DNA of 16,929 nt, taken from positions 1 through 16,929 of the forward strand of contig JNEM01006343.1 in NCBI GenBank assembly GCA_000697335.1. The letters run 5' to 3'. This DNA is from Conidiobolus incongruus B7586 (lineage: Eukaryota; Entomophthoromycota; Entomophthoromycetes; Entomophthorales; Conidiobolaceae). Each line of letters begins with the position of its first letter. Position 1 is the stretch's first letter. Position numbers and translations under genes: made by a program. The notes below the pieces were generated by a model, which saw nothing but the letters and a program-made list of their open reading frames with translations, was not told the origin of the DNA and did no database searches. Shown here one piece after another: positions 8,203-16,929 of the stretch.

Positions 8203-9019
8203 ATTTCTGCTAATGCAATGACTAACTGCAATTAACTCAATTGAATATTATTTCTTCATATTGTCAAATAATAATACATATTTTTAAAATATTACATATA
8301 TATTTTTATATTTTATTCTCTTAATTTACTATATCATCAACACTAATTGAATTCATTTAACATTTTTCATCTGATGATCTTGTATCAATATTAGATCATG
8401 ATAATATTAAAGGCAGGAGTCAACTATCACATGACTACATTATCCATTTCATCTTGATCACTTAATCCATATGGCTACATCATTATATATATGCTGGTAT
8501 TATCTTTCAAGATACCATAACATCTTAAAAATCAACCCTTTTAAAGTTTAATTTATTTCATGCCACTAATAAACAAAAAATATACTGTTTTGAAATAATA
8601 AATGAAAAAGAAAATTTTAAGTGAAAGTAATTATCACTACTTTATCAATATTTACTCTCTAAAGAGCAGTTTATTATTTATCTATTAATTTAATATACTA
8701 TATAATGATTATACAAATGAAAATTTGATCAATGTAAAGATATATAATAAACAGTAATATATATTTGATAAATCAATTAAAATTATCATAAAATGAATAT
8801 TCAAAGTTTGAAAAATCAATTGATTATAATTTTAAGCAATAATTTTTTAATTATAGTTTCTTTACAGTTAATATATAATTTGTATAATTTGAGTATTATT
8901 ATATTTAAATTGAAATAAAATTTGATAATTTTATATAAATTTTATTGAATATAATTCAATAAAAATAACAAATTATTGAATATTGAATATGAGATATAAT
9001 CTTTACTATTAAAAAATTT
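8203..9019. other. 3' flank of ILV5, no gene seen
   Basis: Contains the likely ILV5 3' untranslated region and poly(A) region (AT-rich from about 8245). At 8390-8540 G+C is slightly higher, with two similar segments (ATGACTACATTAT near 8432 and ATGGCTACATCATTAT near 8470), but no open frame or RNA fold I can support. Confidence 0.5.
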
Positions 9020-9220
9020 TTAATAAAGATACTGAGGAGTAGAAAAATACTGTTTGGGGGATGGTTTAATACTTAAGTTTACTTTTTTGCTTTGATCTTG
9101 TCCCAAATTAACATTGGTATCTGGGGAATAAAGTCGACTACTAACATTTCCAGCAATATTCACAGTATAAGGTATACCAAATACTTGTAATGGAAGTATA
9201 ATAAAGAATAATGGATTCAT
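9020..9220 (-). CDS. Small putative secreted protein, unknown function
   Basis: A single-exon frame of 66 residues starting at ATG 9220. The N-terminus MNPLFFIILPLQVFGIPY looks like a signal peptide, with a hydrophobic core at residues 3-12 and possible cleavage after VFG. The mature part of about 50 residues is polar, rich in Ser, Asn, Gln, Lys and Tyr, without cysteines, and ends TPQYLY. I recognise no family. In favour of a real gene, G+C is higher than on either side, a TATATAAA box lies 72 bp upstream of the ATG (a spacing like that of two confident genes here), and a TGACTCA lies 100 bp upstream. Against it, an open frame this long is expected about once or twice by chance in DNA this AT-rich, and the protein is short. 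It could also be one exon of a longer gene. Confidence 0.42.
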   Translation of the reverse strand: MNPLFFIILPLQVFGIPYTVNIAGNVSSRLYSPDTNVNLGQDQSKKVNLSIKPSPKQYFSTPQYLY

Positions 9221-9291
9221 AATAAACGACACTATTAATATTCAGCAGTAATATTAGATATTAATATATTTCGGTCATTCTTTGATTTCGA

Positions 9292-9299
9292 TTTATATA
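9292..9299 (-). promoter_or_regulatory. TATA box for the small secreted-protein gene
   Basis: TATATAAA on the minus strand, 72 bp upstream of the ATG at 9220. A TATA-like octamer is not rare at this composition, so its weight comes from the position. Confidence 0.35.
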
Positions 9300-9319
9300 C
9301 TTTTTTAGAATAATATAAA

Positions 9320-9326
9320 TGACTCA
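9320..9326 (+). promoter_or_regulatory. TGACTCA upstream of the small secreted-protein gene
   Basis: Exact TGACTCA just upstream of the TATA box at 9292-9299. It is the only copy I found outside the ILV locus. About one chance copy is expected in the whole window, so this one is unproven. Confidence 0.3.
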
Positions 9327-9496
9327 ATTTGATATACTTATATTGAATGAAATTAATTTGAATTAATATTTCAAACAAACTATACCTATAATAAACTTTA
9401 CATTATATAATTTAAAAAATTCGAAATTGAATATATCTAAAGTGTATTAAAATGGTTTATATATTGAAATTAATTTCAATTCGATTTATCATTATA

Positions 9497-9514
9497 ATTA
9501 TATTATATTATATT
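9497..9514. repeat. (ATTAT)n microsatellite
   Basis: About 3.6 copies of ATTAT. A run of the same unit and length recurs at 13985-14002. Confidence 0.6.
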
Positions 9515-12383
9515 AATTATATTTCTGATTATATAAACTATATATAACAATGAATCTAATAAAATATATTAATAATTATATAATATAATTTCATTTATTA
9601 GCTTATTTGAAGCATATATATTAATATTATTTATTATGAAATATTTGAATATATTATTTATATATTAATCAATGCTGTTATAAAATAAGTAGTTTTTCTA
9701 GTTGTTTTTAAATTGATAAAAATCTACAGAATTAGTGGGAAATAATGAACAATTAAATATTCTCTTCAAACACATCACATATGATTAATGAATCAAAATT
9801 AAAATCATAAATGTGATTCTTTTTCCTTTATAACAATAAATATCCGAAATTTTGTTATTCTGTAGTTTGTTAAATATATTTTAGTTAAGTTATGAATAAT
9901 AGCAATATATCTAAATGAAATAAATTAAAAGTTTAATAAAATTTTTCAAAATTTGAACTACAATTATGATTTAATTCAATTTGTGTATTTAGCAATTCTT
10001 ATGTTATGGAAAATAAATCATATTAAATATATAATTTGTATATTTATCCTGTTGAATAAGCTATATTATACATATATATTATAAAATGAAGATAACATAT
10101 TATATGTAATACTAAATATTTATGATATAATGAATCTATATTTCTTGATTATATCTAATTTCAAATCTAGTTTACATTAAATTGAAATTTATTGAGCTTT
10201 AAATATGGATATAATTATTCAAAATATGGAAAAACATATTAGTTCAATTGTTAGTAATGACATTCATTGATACAATATTAGTTTTTTTTAGTATTAAAAA
10301 TATTTATAACAAATTTATTACTTTATTTGATTTCATTTTATCAAATCTCTAATCAAAAAAATACACATTATTCTTCTTACAGTCTCTATATTCCGTGTTC
10401 TTTTCATCCATTAATACGAAAGACAAAAACGTCTACTCGAAATAGATTTTTTCATTAAATAATACTAAAAAAATGTTATAATGAATTATACTGTTAGATT
10501 TTTCTATTTTAATAATAATAAAATATATTTTAAAAAATTTATACAAATTCAATTGTTGCTCAATTTTTTTGTAATTTTTCGAATATAATTTACAATATTA
10601 TATAACTAGTTAATTTATATACACTTTTATAGAAATTAGATATTCTGTGGAATATGGTTATAGAAGAAAGCATAAAGATCAATTCAGTTATAATTTTATA
10701 ATACTAAATTTTTAGACATATTCTTCCGTATTTCTAAAATTTTTTAATTAAAATTAGTAGAGTATATAAATCAGAAGAATAGTCTTATCAAATGATGTAT
10801 ATGATGCTCTTAGTTTTATTTGTTATTTAAGTTTTAATCACAATTGTAAGACCAGGAATACGTTATGAATTCAATCTTATGCTATGATCACATTATGTAA
10901 ATAAAAATTGAATCATGATTGGAGAAATTGATTTAAAAACAGTTTGCAGAATCATTACTCTGGTATGGATAAATCATATGGAAATAGACAGCAATATTAA
11001 ACTTGAAGCGGTAAAATAGATATCACAAAATAGTCCATAATATAATATTAAAGTATTATCGTTGGGTCACATAATGTGGATTTTCTAGAAATTGAGGTAA
11101 TATCGGGTATCATACGGTGTATACTATCGATTTTATAACGAAATTGGATAAAAATTATTAATATAGAATAGAAAATTGTTTTGAACTAAATATTCCAAAC
11201 TTTATGAACATTTATAAAAATAATATTTGAATTATTATTTATTTTATATGAATAATGTTAAAAATAAATGGAGTTTTATATGATAAAATAAACACTTTTA
11301 TGGTTTTGAAATGAGATTTAATATTGGATTAATTCCAAAGTATAGTTTATAAAAGTTATTATGTAATTAAAATCTAGTAAATAATTGAATATACTCAACT
11401 ATTAAAGGATAATGATATTATTTCAAACGAATGTCGTTTTCCTTCGATATATTTATAATTTTGAATCAAATTATATAACTATGATTCCCATAAAATTTTG
11501 TTAAATTTGTAAAGGGGAATTTTACAAAATTACTATCAGAATCATCACTTTGCTGAACTACTTGAATTAGCAATATTTCTTACTATGAATCCAGGGTTGC
11601 TAAGAGCCGTCAATTACCTATGGTACCTAGTAATGTTCTCAATGAATCTATGAAAAACTAGCAGCTATATACTCTAGTGCTGCTCAATATTCAATTGTAC
11701 ATCAACTATATTATGATCAATATATCCAATATTCACTATTAGGCTAGTAAATTGATACTTATCTAAATTAAATATGTCGAAGTACTATGGTAGTTTACCT
11801 TGTATAAATTTATTTATTAACTTTAAGTTTGATTTTCTGCAAACTGTTTGTTAAATTTTAGGTAGTTTGGAATGGTAATAATCTAGCAAAAATAAATCAA
11901 TTTCAAAAGAGAATTAATATTTAATATTTAATATCAATAAATTATTATTTAAATTCTATTTTGGATGACAAATATAATCCATAATTTGAATTAATACCTT
12001 AGAAATATTTTCTCACAATTTATCTGATAAAGACAAACAATCATTTATTGCTTTATATCAAATAATTAAAATATTATCAGATGGATGAATAAAATTAAAA
12101 CAAGTATGACTGTGCTTTACATCTGATAAAACATTAACTCATTTTTAAATTTAATTATAAAAATTAAACACCTTATAGTATTGAAGAATTCTGAGATATT
12201 CGACTATAACCAATTATTTGTATATTAGTAATACAGTAATATTTTAATTTTGAGTTCGATATATTAAATTATAAAATAATATACAATTTTTTAAATATAA
12301 TTAATTTAAAAAAGTGAAAAAAACGAAAATTCGAGAAATTTATAAATGTCTTACATTTTAGTAATCACTTGTGGGGATCGTGC

Positions 12384-12420
12384 TTTGATTATAATCAGAG
12401 GTATTCATTTCATAATCAAA
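12384..12420. repeat. 9-bp inverted repeat with a 19-base loop
   Basis: TTTGATTAT at 12384-12392 and its exact complement ATAATCAAA at 12412-12420, inside a locally G-richer patch (GTGGGGATCGTGC just before). It lies about 200 bp beyond the stop codon of the minus-strand gene, so it could be a 3' RNA hairpin or chance. Confidence 0.35.
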
Positions 12421-12619
12421 ATGGTTATTTCAAATTGTGATAACTAATAATTGAAGAAGGAAAAACAAATTTTATTATAATTTTTAGTATGATAATTATA
12501 ATCAGTTATTATTTTTTAAACACTATAATGGGTGGATTACTTAGTTTAAGGATTGTTTGGGTTAGTTTTTAAAAAGTAAATACAAGAGAGGATGGCTTTG
12601 AAGGAAAGTTTTTGAACAC

Positions 12620-13093
12620 TTATTGATGTAAAATAGATCGAGAGTAAGGTTTAGACTGTGTTTTCAGTAGTTTTTTAGGAATAAACCTAGAAATGACTTT
12701 TTTCGCAACAGATTTGAAAAACTGGCCTTTTCCAAAGACTGTTCCAACAACTGTCAATGTTGCGCACCAGTAAGGTACTGAAACTGAAAGTCGAGTCACA
12801 CGATAAGACCAAGGACCCTCTCTCATTGATCCATAGATGCCCAATTGATTGAGAATGGGTTGGACAGTTAGAAGACATGAGGTGCCTGTAATAGAAAAGA
12901 CGGTCCCAATGGTCAATATATCTTTCCACCACAATTTGGTAAATTTTTCATGAGCCGAAGGACTTATATGGATTTTGTTAGGAGTGACTGACTTTGTAGG
13001 ATAAAGGTGAATATTCTTAAATTGAATATTTTTTGTAATGTTAAATAGATGAGATTTGTTATAAAGAGCTTTTGATTGATTTAGCAAATTCAT
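12620..13093 (-). CDS. Two-helix membrane protein, DUF6787-like, probably mitochondrial
   Basis: A single-exon frame of 157 residues. The ATG at 13093 is the first in the frame; upstream codons back to 13192 contain no ATG, and a TATAAATA box lies 72 bp upstream, which fixes the start. The first 50 residues are rich in Lys, Asn, Ser and His with no acidic residue before Glu49, like a mitochondrial presequence. Predicted membrane segments are about residues 57-77 (ILTIGTVFSITGTSCLLTV) and 102-121 (LSVSVPYWCATLTVVGTVFG). Between them is the conserved-looking loop GIYGSMREGPWSYR. After the second segment come GKGQFFKSVAKKVISRF and a basic tail. The FSITG-S, GSM-GPWSYR and VGTVFG-FF pattern matches, from memory, small fungal proteins assigned to DUF6787; the molecular role is unknown. 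The frame is intact in a region otherwise full of stops, so the gene is real even if the family name is uncertain. Confidence 0.85.
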   Translation of the reverse strand: MNLLNQSKALYNKSHLFNITKNIQFKNIHLYPTKSVTPNKIHISPSAHEKFTKLWWKDILTIGTVFSITGTSCLLTVQPILNQLGIYGSMREGPWSYRVTRLSVSVPYWCATLTVVGTVFGKGQFFKSVAKKVISRFIPKKLLKTQSKPYSRSILHQ

Positions 13094-13164
13094 AATAGTG
13101 AGAAGATTGATGAACTTAAGCGTGAGGAAAGAAATGTTTTTTAAATGGATGGAATAATGAGAGG

Positions 13165-13172
13165 TATTTATA
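13165..13172 (-). promoter_or_regulatory. TATA box of the DUF6787-like gene
   Basis: TATAAATA on the minus strand, 72 bp upstream of the ATG at 13093, the same octamer as in the ILV5 promoter. It supports the ATG start over any upstream non-ATG start. Confidence 0.5.
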
Positions 13173-13915
13173 TCTAAGTTTGATTCTTTCAAACAATAGT
13201 CAATTTAAGGAGCATATTTAGGGAGAATCAAATGTAAATTTTTAAAACCATTAAATTCGCTAATTGGAGAAATATTTAAACCAGTTTTTAATTTTTTGTG
13301 AACTAGGAAATTAAATGAATTATCAACCCTTAATCAATTTGATTAAATATTGATAGTGCTCAAAACAGTTAAATTAATTTCAAATATCAAACTTTAATAT
13401 TGTTTAAAGTTTTATTACTACTTATGAATAGTTATTGCACAATTTTACACATAAAAATTAATTAAAATATGGAGTTTTGCGTTGTTGAATCATTATATCT
13501 TATCAGTTATATTAAAATAATTTCATATAACTAAATAATGATCAATTGTGCTATATACAAAGTAATAAATAAAATGCTATATATATCAATTGCTCGAGAA
13601 TCATACAGCCATCATATATATTATAAAATTTTTCTTTGACAAATAATATTTGTGGTTGATGTCATAAATTTCATATGATATATTTCTTTAAATTCAAATT
13701 GAATGATTTATTAAATCACAAAAAATGTTCAAGAAACCCCATATTAACCTTATTTTAAATATTGTTTGTTAATAAATGTTACTAACATAACAGCCCTTTA
13801 GTTGTTCTAATTTGTTAAATATTTTATTTTAAGATTCAAAGAGAGTATATAATTAGTAATTATTAGAAATTGATTGATAATTTTGTTAAAGTTTGATATT
13901 GTGATTTCAAATGGT

Positions 13916-13946
<31 letters not shown>
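13916..13946. repeat. (TA)n microsatellite
   Basis: An alternating TA run of 31 bp with one TT interruption at 13935-13936. Confidence 0.85.
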
Positions 13947-13947
<1 letters not shown>

Positions 13948-14329
13948 AATTTAAACTCTTATAAATATATGTATTTATTTTAGTATTATATTATATTATA
14001 TTTTTGTAAAAGTTACAATATTTAGTTATGGAATAGTATTTAATATACACAAATTGCAAATTATTTCATTTATTCCAATCAAAGTGAGAACATCAAATAA
14101 TTTAGCTTTTTTCATTTGAAAATATTAGATATTATGATATTATTGAAAATGTATAACAGCTAAAATTTATAATACGATAATAAGATTGTTTCCTAAATAC
14201 ACTTTCATATACTGATATATACTCTATATATTAACATTGCAATATACTTTATTGTTGTTTTATAAACGTCGAAGTTAAAATTTGATTCGGATTCTATTTA
14301 GCTATATAATCTGTACTATTGGCAATGTT

Positions 14330-14424
14330 ATAAATTTGGCTTGAATCTAATATTATTATCAATATAATTGAGAATAATTTCCAAAAGATGGTATAATAAT
14401 ATTATATATTCAAGCCAATTTTAT
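14330..14424. repeat. Imperfect inverted repeat (stem-loop)
   Basis: The arms contain the exact 9-mers GGCTTGAAT (14338-14346) and ATTCAAGCC (14408-14416). Matching extends inward through ATATTATTAT on both sides and outward through AAATT, giving arms of about 31 bp around a loop of about 30 bp. The GC-containing core makes chance less likely than for the pure A/T palindromes here. It could be a tiny non-autonomous element or a structured transcript. Confidence 0.5.
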
Positions 14425-14439
14425 TTGCAATTTTATTTG
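14416..14439. repeat. Tandem 12-bp repeat, two copies
   Basis: CAATTTTATTTG occurs twice in a row, followed by a partial third copy starting CAATTATTT. It abuts the right arm of the stem-loop. Confidence 0.6.
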
Positions 14440-16418
14440 CAATTATTTCTTATATAATTTTAATATTGAAATGAAAATATTTTTCTTGAATATTCATAAT
14501 CTTGAAAAAATTAAAATCGTTGATGATAATTTAAAGTGATATAATTAATGTCTACGTCATTCTAAATTTTCAGTACCATTAAAATCAAATTCTCCTTAAT
14601 CTCCCATATTTTAGTTTAATATATACATTTAACTATATTTGAATTTAAATGAAAGTTAGTAAACTCTGTTGACAATAAATGATATTAAATAAAACTAAAT
14701 ATGTGAATATATCTTTGTGAATGAGGAGTATTGATTTAACACGATTTAATATTTGGCCAAACTTTAACAAGATCTAAATTTTATCAAACGATCATCCTCT
14801 ATTTTTTAATATAATTTTGAAGAATTATTCATTATTATTGATCTTATATTTTATCTAATCTTATCCATTAACCATCAATAAATATGCAAATCTTATCCTT
14901 ATTAATCTATAGTATCTACACTGAAATAACTTAAAATATTTTGATCTAATTTATGCATAATTTTCTATATTCAGAGTAATATTCTTAATAGAATCAATTA
15001 ATATGTTTACTATATTATAAATACTTAATTTTTTATATTATCTTATCTTTTTCATGACTCCTTAATATCAAATTATATTCGTACTAGTATATTGCTAATA
15101 ATGAAAATATAATATAATTGAATTTATATCTAAATTTTTACTTTATTTTATCATGGATTTTTTTATTCATTAGAGATATTTATTACTAGAAATTCAAATA
15201 TATAACTACCTGAATATAATATCCATCTTATGAATACCTTGATTCAATTTTCAATTTTGAAATAACTAATAAAAGGCCAATAATCTAATTAGTATATATC
15301 TATTGATTAATAATTAAGTATATTGATATAACAATGACTTCTCAAATTTCTTACTATATAGTTTCAATGAATAGATATCAAAGTAATATACACACCTATT
15401 TTTATTTTGATTCATCTTTGAAAAATCGCTATTTAAACCTATTATCTACACATAATTCTAAGATCAATAATATAATATTCAATTGAAATTATATCTATTA
15501 ATTATTTGCTTATAAAAATTCAAATAATATGAAATTCAAAAATATTCAATCAATGGATTAAAGATACGATAGTCAGCTGCCATATAGTCTAGATATATAC
15601 TTGTAATAAAAATCAAATAGTGGTATTTATAAATTTAATAATGTCAAAAATTTTAAAATAAAAATTAGATAACATTATAAATATATAATTTATAAAAATT
15701 AATATAAAATATAACATTAATAGTTTTTTTGATTATCAGCAATTTTTTTCGCATACTTTTAAAAAACTTCTAACATTTGAAAAATATTTTTTTTATTAAA
15801 AAGTAAAATTAATTGTTTTACAAACTAACTTATTTTATTATAAGATTTTTTCCATATAAGTATATTTTTTCATTACTTAAAATAATTATAATTATATATA
15901 TATTTATCTAATAAATTTACTGGATATAATAGTTCTTTTTAATATTCTTATATACAAAATATTTTATAACTTTATATATTTTAAAATAATTATATAAAAT
16001 GATAAATACACTGAGTTTATAATAAATACATAAACTAAAAATAATTAAATAACAAGAAAATATTATAAGTTGATTATTAATTAATTTAATCTAAAAATTT
16101 ATTTAATAATCTATATACCTTTAGAATCAAATTAAATAATTCATAATTAATTATTAAGAGATTATTTATATTGGAATTTATAAAAGGGATTGTATTTAAT
16201 ATACTTAGTATATTGCTTAATATTTAATAAGTTATATTAAAATTCAAAATAAATTAAATATAATTATTTATTTTAATAACCTTTGTACTTAATTTTATTT
16301 TGATAAGATTTATTTAATTATAATTACTTTAATTATATTATAAGCCTTTTTAAAGTATAATATATTTATTTTAAATTTTTATTAATTCAATTATATTTAG
16401 ATTATAATAAAGATAATA

Positions 16419-16929
16419 TATATTAGCTTGTAAAAATCAGTTTTAAAATCAATATCATTGATATTTTTATTAATAATTTAATTAATATTTAATTAAATTA
16501 ACTTATAATAAATTAAATATATAAAATTAACTATTTGTTCAAATTATAATAGATTTAATTAAATAGTATAGATTCTTTAATAATTATATCAAAATTTAAA
16601 ATTTAATTAAAATAATAATAATTTATAGGTTTTGAATATAATAAGGTAACTAAAACTTAATATAACTCTTATATTATCTTTCTAACTTTTTAAAAATATA
16701 ATTTATAAAATTAATTGACTTTTGATATTAAGAAGATTAATCTTATTTTAAGTTTTTTGAACATATAATTTAATATATTTAATCTTTAACTAAAAGGGAA
16801 AATTTTTAATTATTTTAATTGATTTTAAAATTATTAAATTAAATTAAAATCAAAAGATAAAAAAAGGTATTTTATTAGATATATATATTATTTTCTACTA
16901 ATTTTTAATAAAATCTATAATATAATAAA
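16419..16929 (-). mobile_element. Second copy of the Tc1-type element, cut by the window end
   Basis: A TA at 16419-16420 is followed by a tip that aligns without gaps to the tip of the element at 395; most differences are transitions. Collinear similarity continues to the end of the window: the block near 16720-16745 (ATTAAGAAG then TTAATCTT) matches 700-720, and the end at 16929 corresponds to about 905 of the first copy. It therefore shows the left inverted repeat and the C-terminal third of the transposase region, in the same orientation as the first copy. It is more depleted in G and C than the first copy and has no CG, so it is probably older or more heavily mutated. Its right end is outside the window. 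Confidence 0.78.

Larger units (their letters stand above)
9327..12619. other. Long gene-poor AT-rich region
   Basis: No gene is supported over 3.3 kb. It contains an (ATTAT)n run at 9497-9514, a small G+C bump at 10370-10450 without a usable frame, and a broader one at 10840-11760. In the latter, and again near 12000, short plus-strand stretches read as protein-like but are broken by stops and frame changes (see findings). An inverted repeat lies at 12384-12420. The 3' flank of the gene at 12620-13093 occupies the right end. Confidence 0.5.
13173..16418. other. Long gene-free AT-rich region
   Basis: No open frame longer than chance, no tRNA-like or rRNA-like sequence. It contains a TA microsatellite, an (ATTAT)n run at 13985-14002, a tandem 12-mer and a stem-loop, listed separately. 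From 14580 to about 15060 C clearly exceeds G on the plus strand, with repeated ATCTTAT-like words. The last CG of the window is at 15750-15751, after which the CpG-free, transposon-like composition begins. Confidence 0.55.

Noticed and set aside
10370-10450. Small G+C-richer patch that might be an exon or small RNA
   Set aside because: The longest ATG frame is about 20 codons, and no convincing tRNA, snoRNA or hairpin feature is visible.
12687-12932. A second minus-strand frame inside the DUF6787-like gene
   Set aside because: It overlaps the real frame, is shorter and has no membrane or family pattern of its own.
13094-13192. N-terminal extension of the DUF6787-like protein to 13192
   Set aside because: No ATG occurs in this stretch, and a TATAAATA box lies inside it at 13165-13172.
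14580-15060. Excess of C over G on the plus strand
   Set aside because: The skew is visible by counting but weakens further right, and no gene, repeat or origin signal accompanies it.

Overview
The window looks like nuclear DNA of a fungus with a very AT-rich genome, probably an early-diverging lineage of the Mucoromycota kind. This rests on fungal-type ILV6 and ILV5 genes with mitochondrial presequences, short GT-AG introns (46 to 105 bp), T/A-rich intergenic DNA of roughly 80% or more A+T, and degraded Tc1-type transposons. The lineage is an inference; only a fungal origin is well supported.

Layout. Bases 1 to about 2,660 form a CpG-free, very AT-rich block holding a complete but heavily mutated Tc1/mariner element (393-1971). 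A gene island follows: a methionine-R-sulfoxide reductase locus on the minus strand (3378-3867) whose frame is interrupted twice; ILV6, the acetolactate synthase regulatory subunit, on the minus strand (4908-5898); a 1,014-bp shared intergenic region; and ILV5, ketol-acid reductoisomerase, on the plus strand (6913-8202). Further right are a small putative secreted protein (9020-9220, minus) and a two-helix membrane protein of DUF6787 type (12620-13093, minus), separated by long gene-poor AT-rich DNA. From about 15,750 to the end the DNA is again CpG-free, and a second copy of the same Tc1-type element begins at 16419 and runs off the window.

How the genes work together. ILV6 and ILV5 act in the same mitochondrial pathway for isoleucine and valine. 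Ilv6 regulates acetolactate synthase, and Ilv5 takes the acetohydroxy acid product of that enzyme. They are transcribed divergently from one region carrying three TGACTCA sites of the Gcn4/CPC1 kind, two CCAAT boxes and an ILV5 TATA box, which suggests joint control by amino-acid starvation. The same pair (ilvN and ilvC) is often adjacent in bacteria; in baker's yeast the two genes are on different chromosomes.

The most notable points are this divergent ILV6-ILV5 pair with its motif cluster, the apparent decay of msrB next door, and the sharp contrast between CpG-free transposon blocks at both ends and the CpG-containing gene island. I found no tRNA, rRNA, CRISPR array or virus-derived element.
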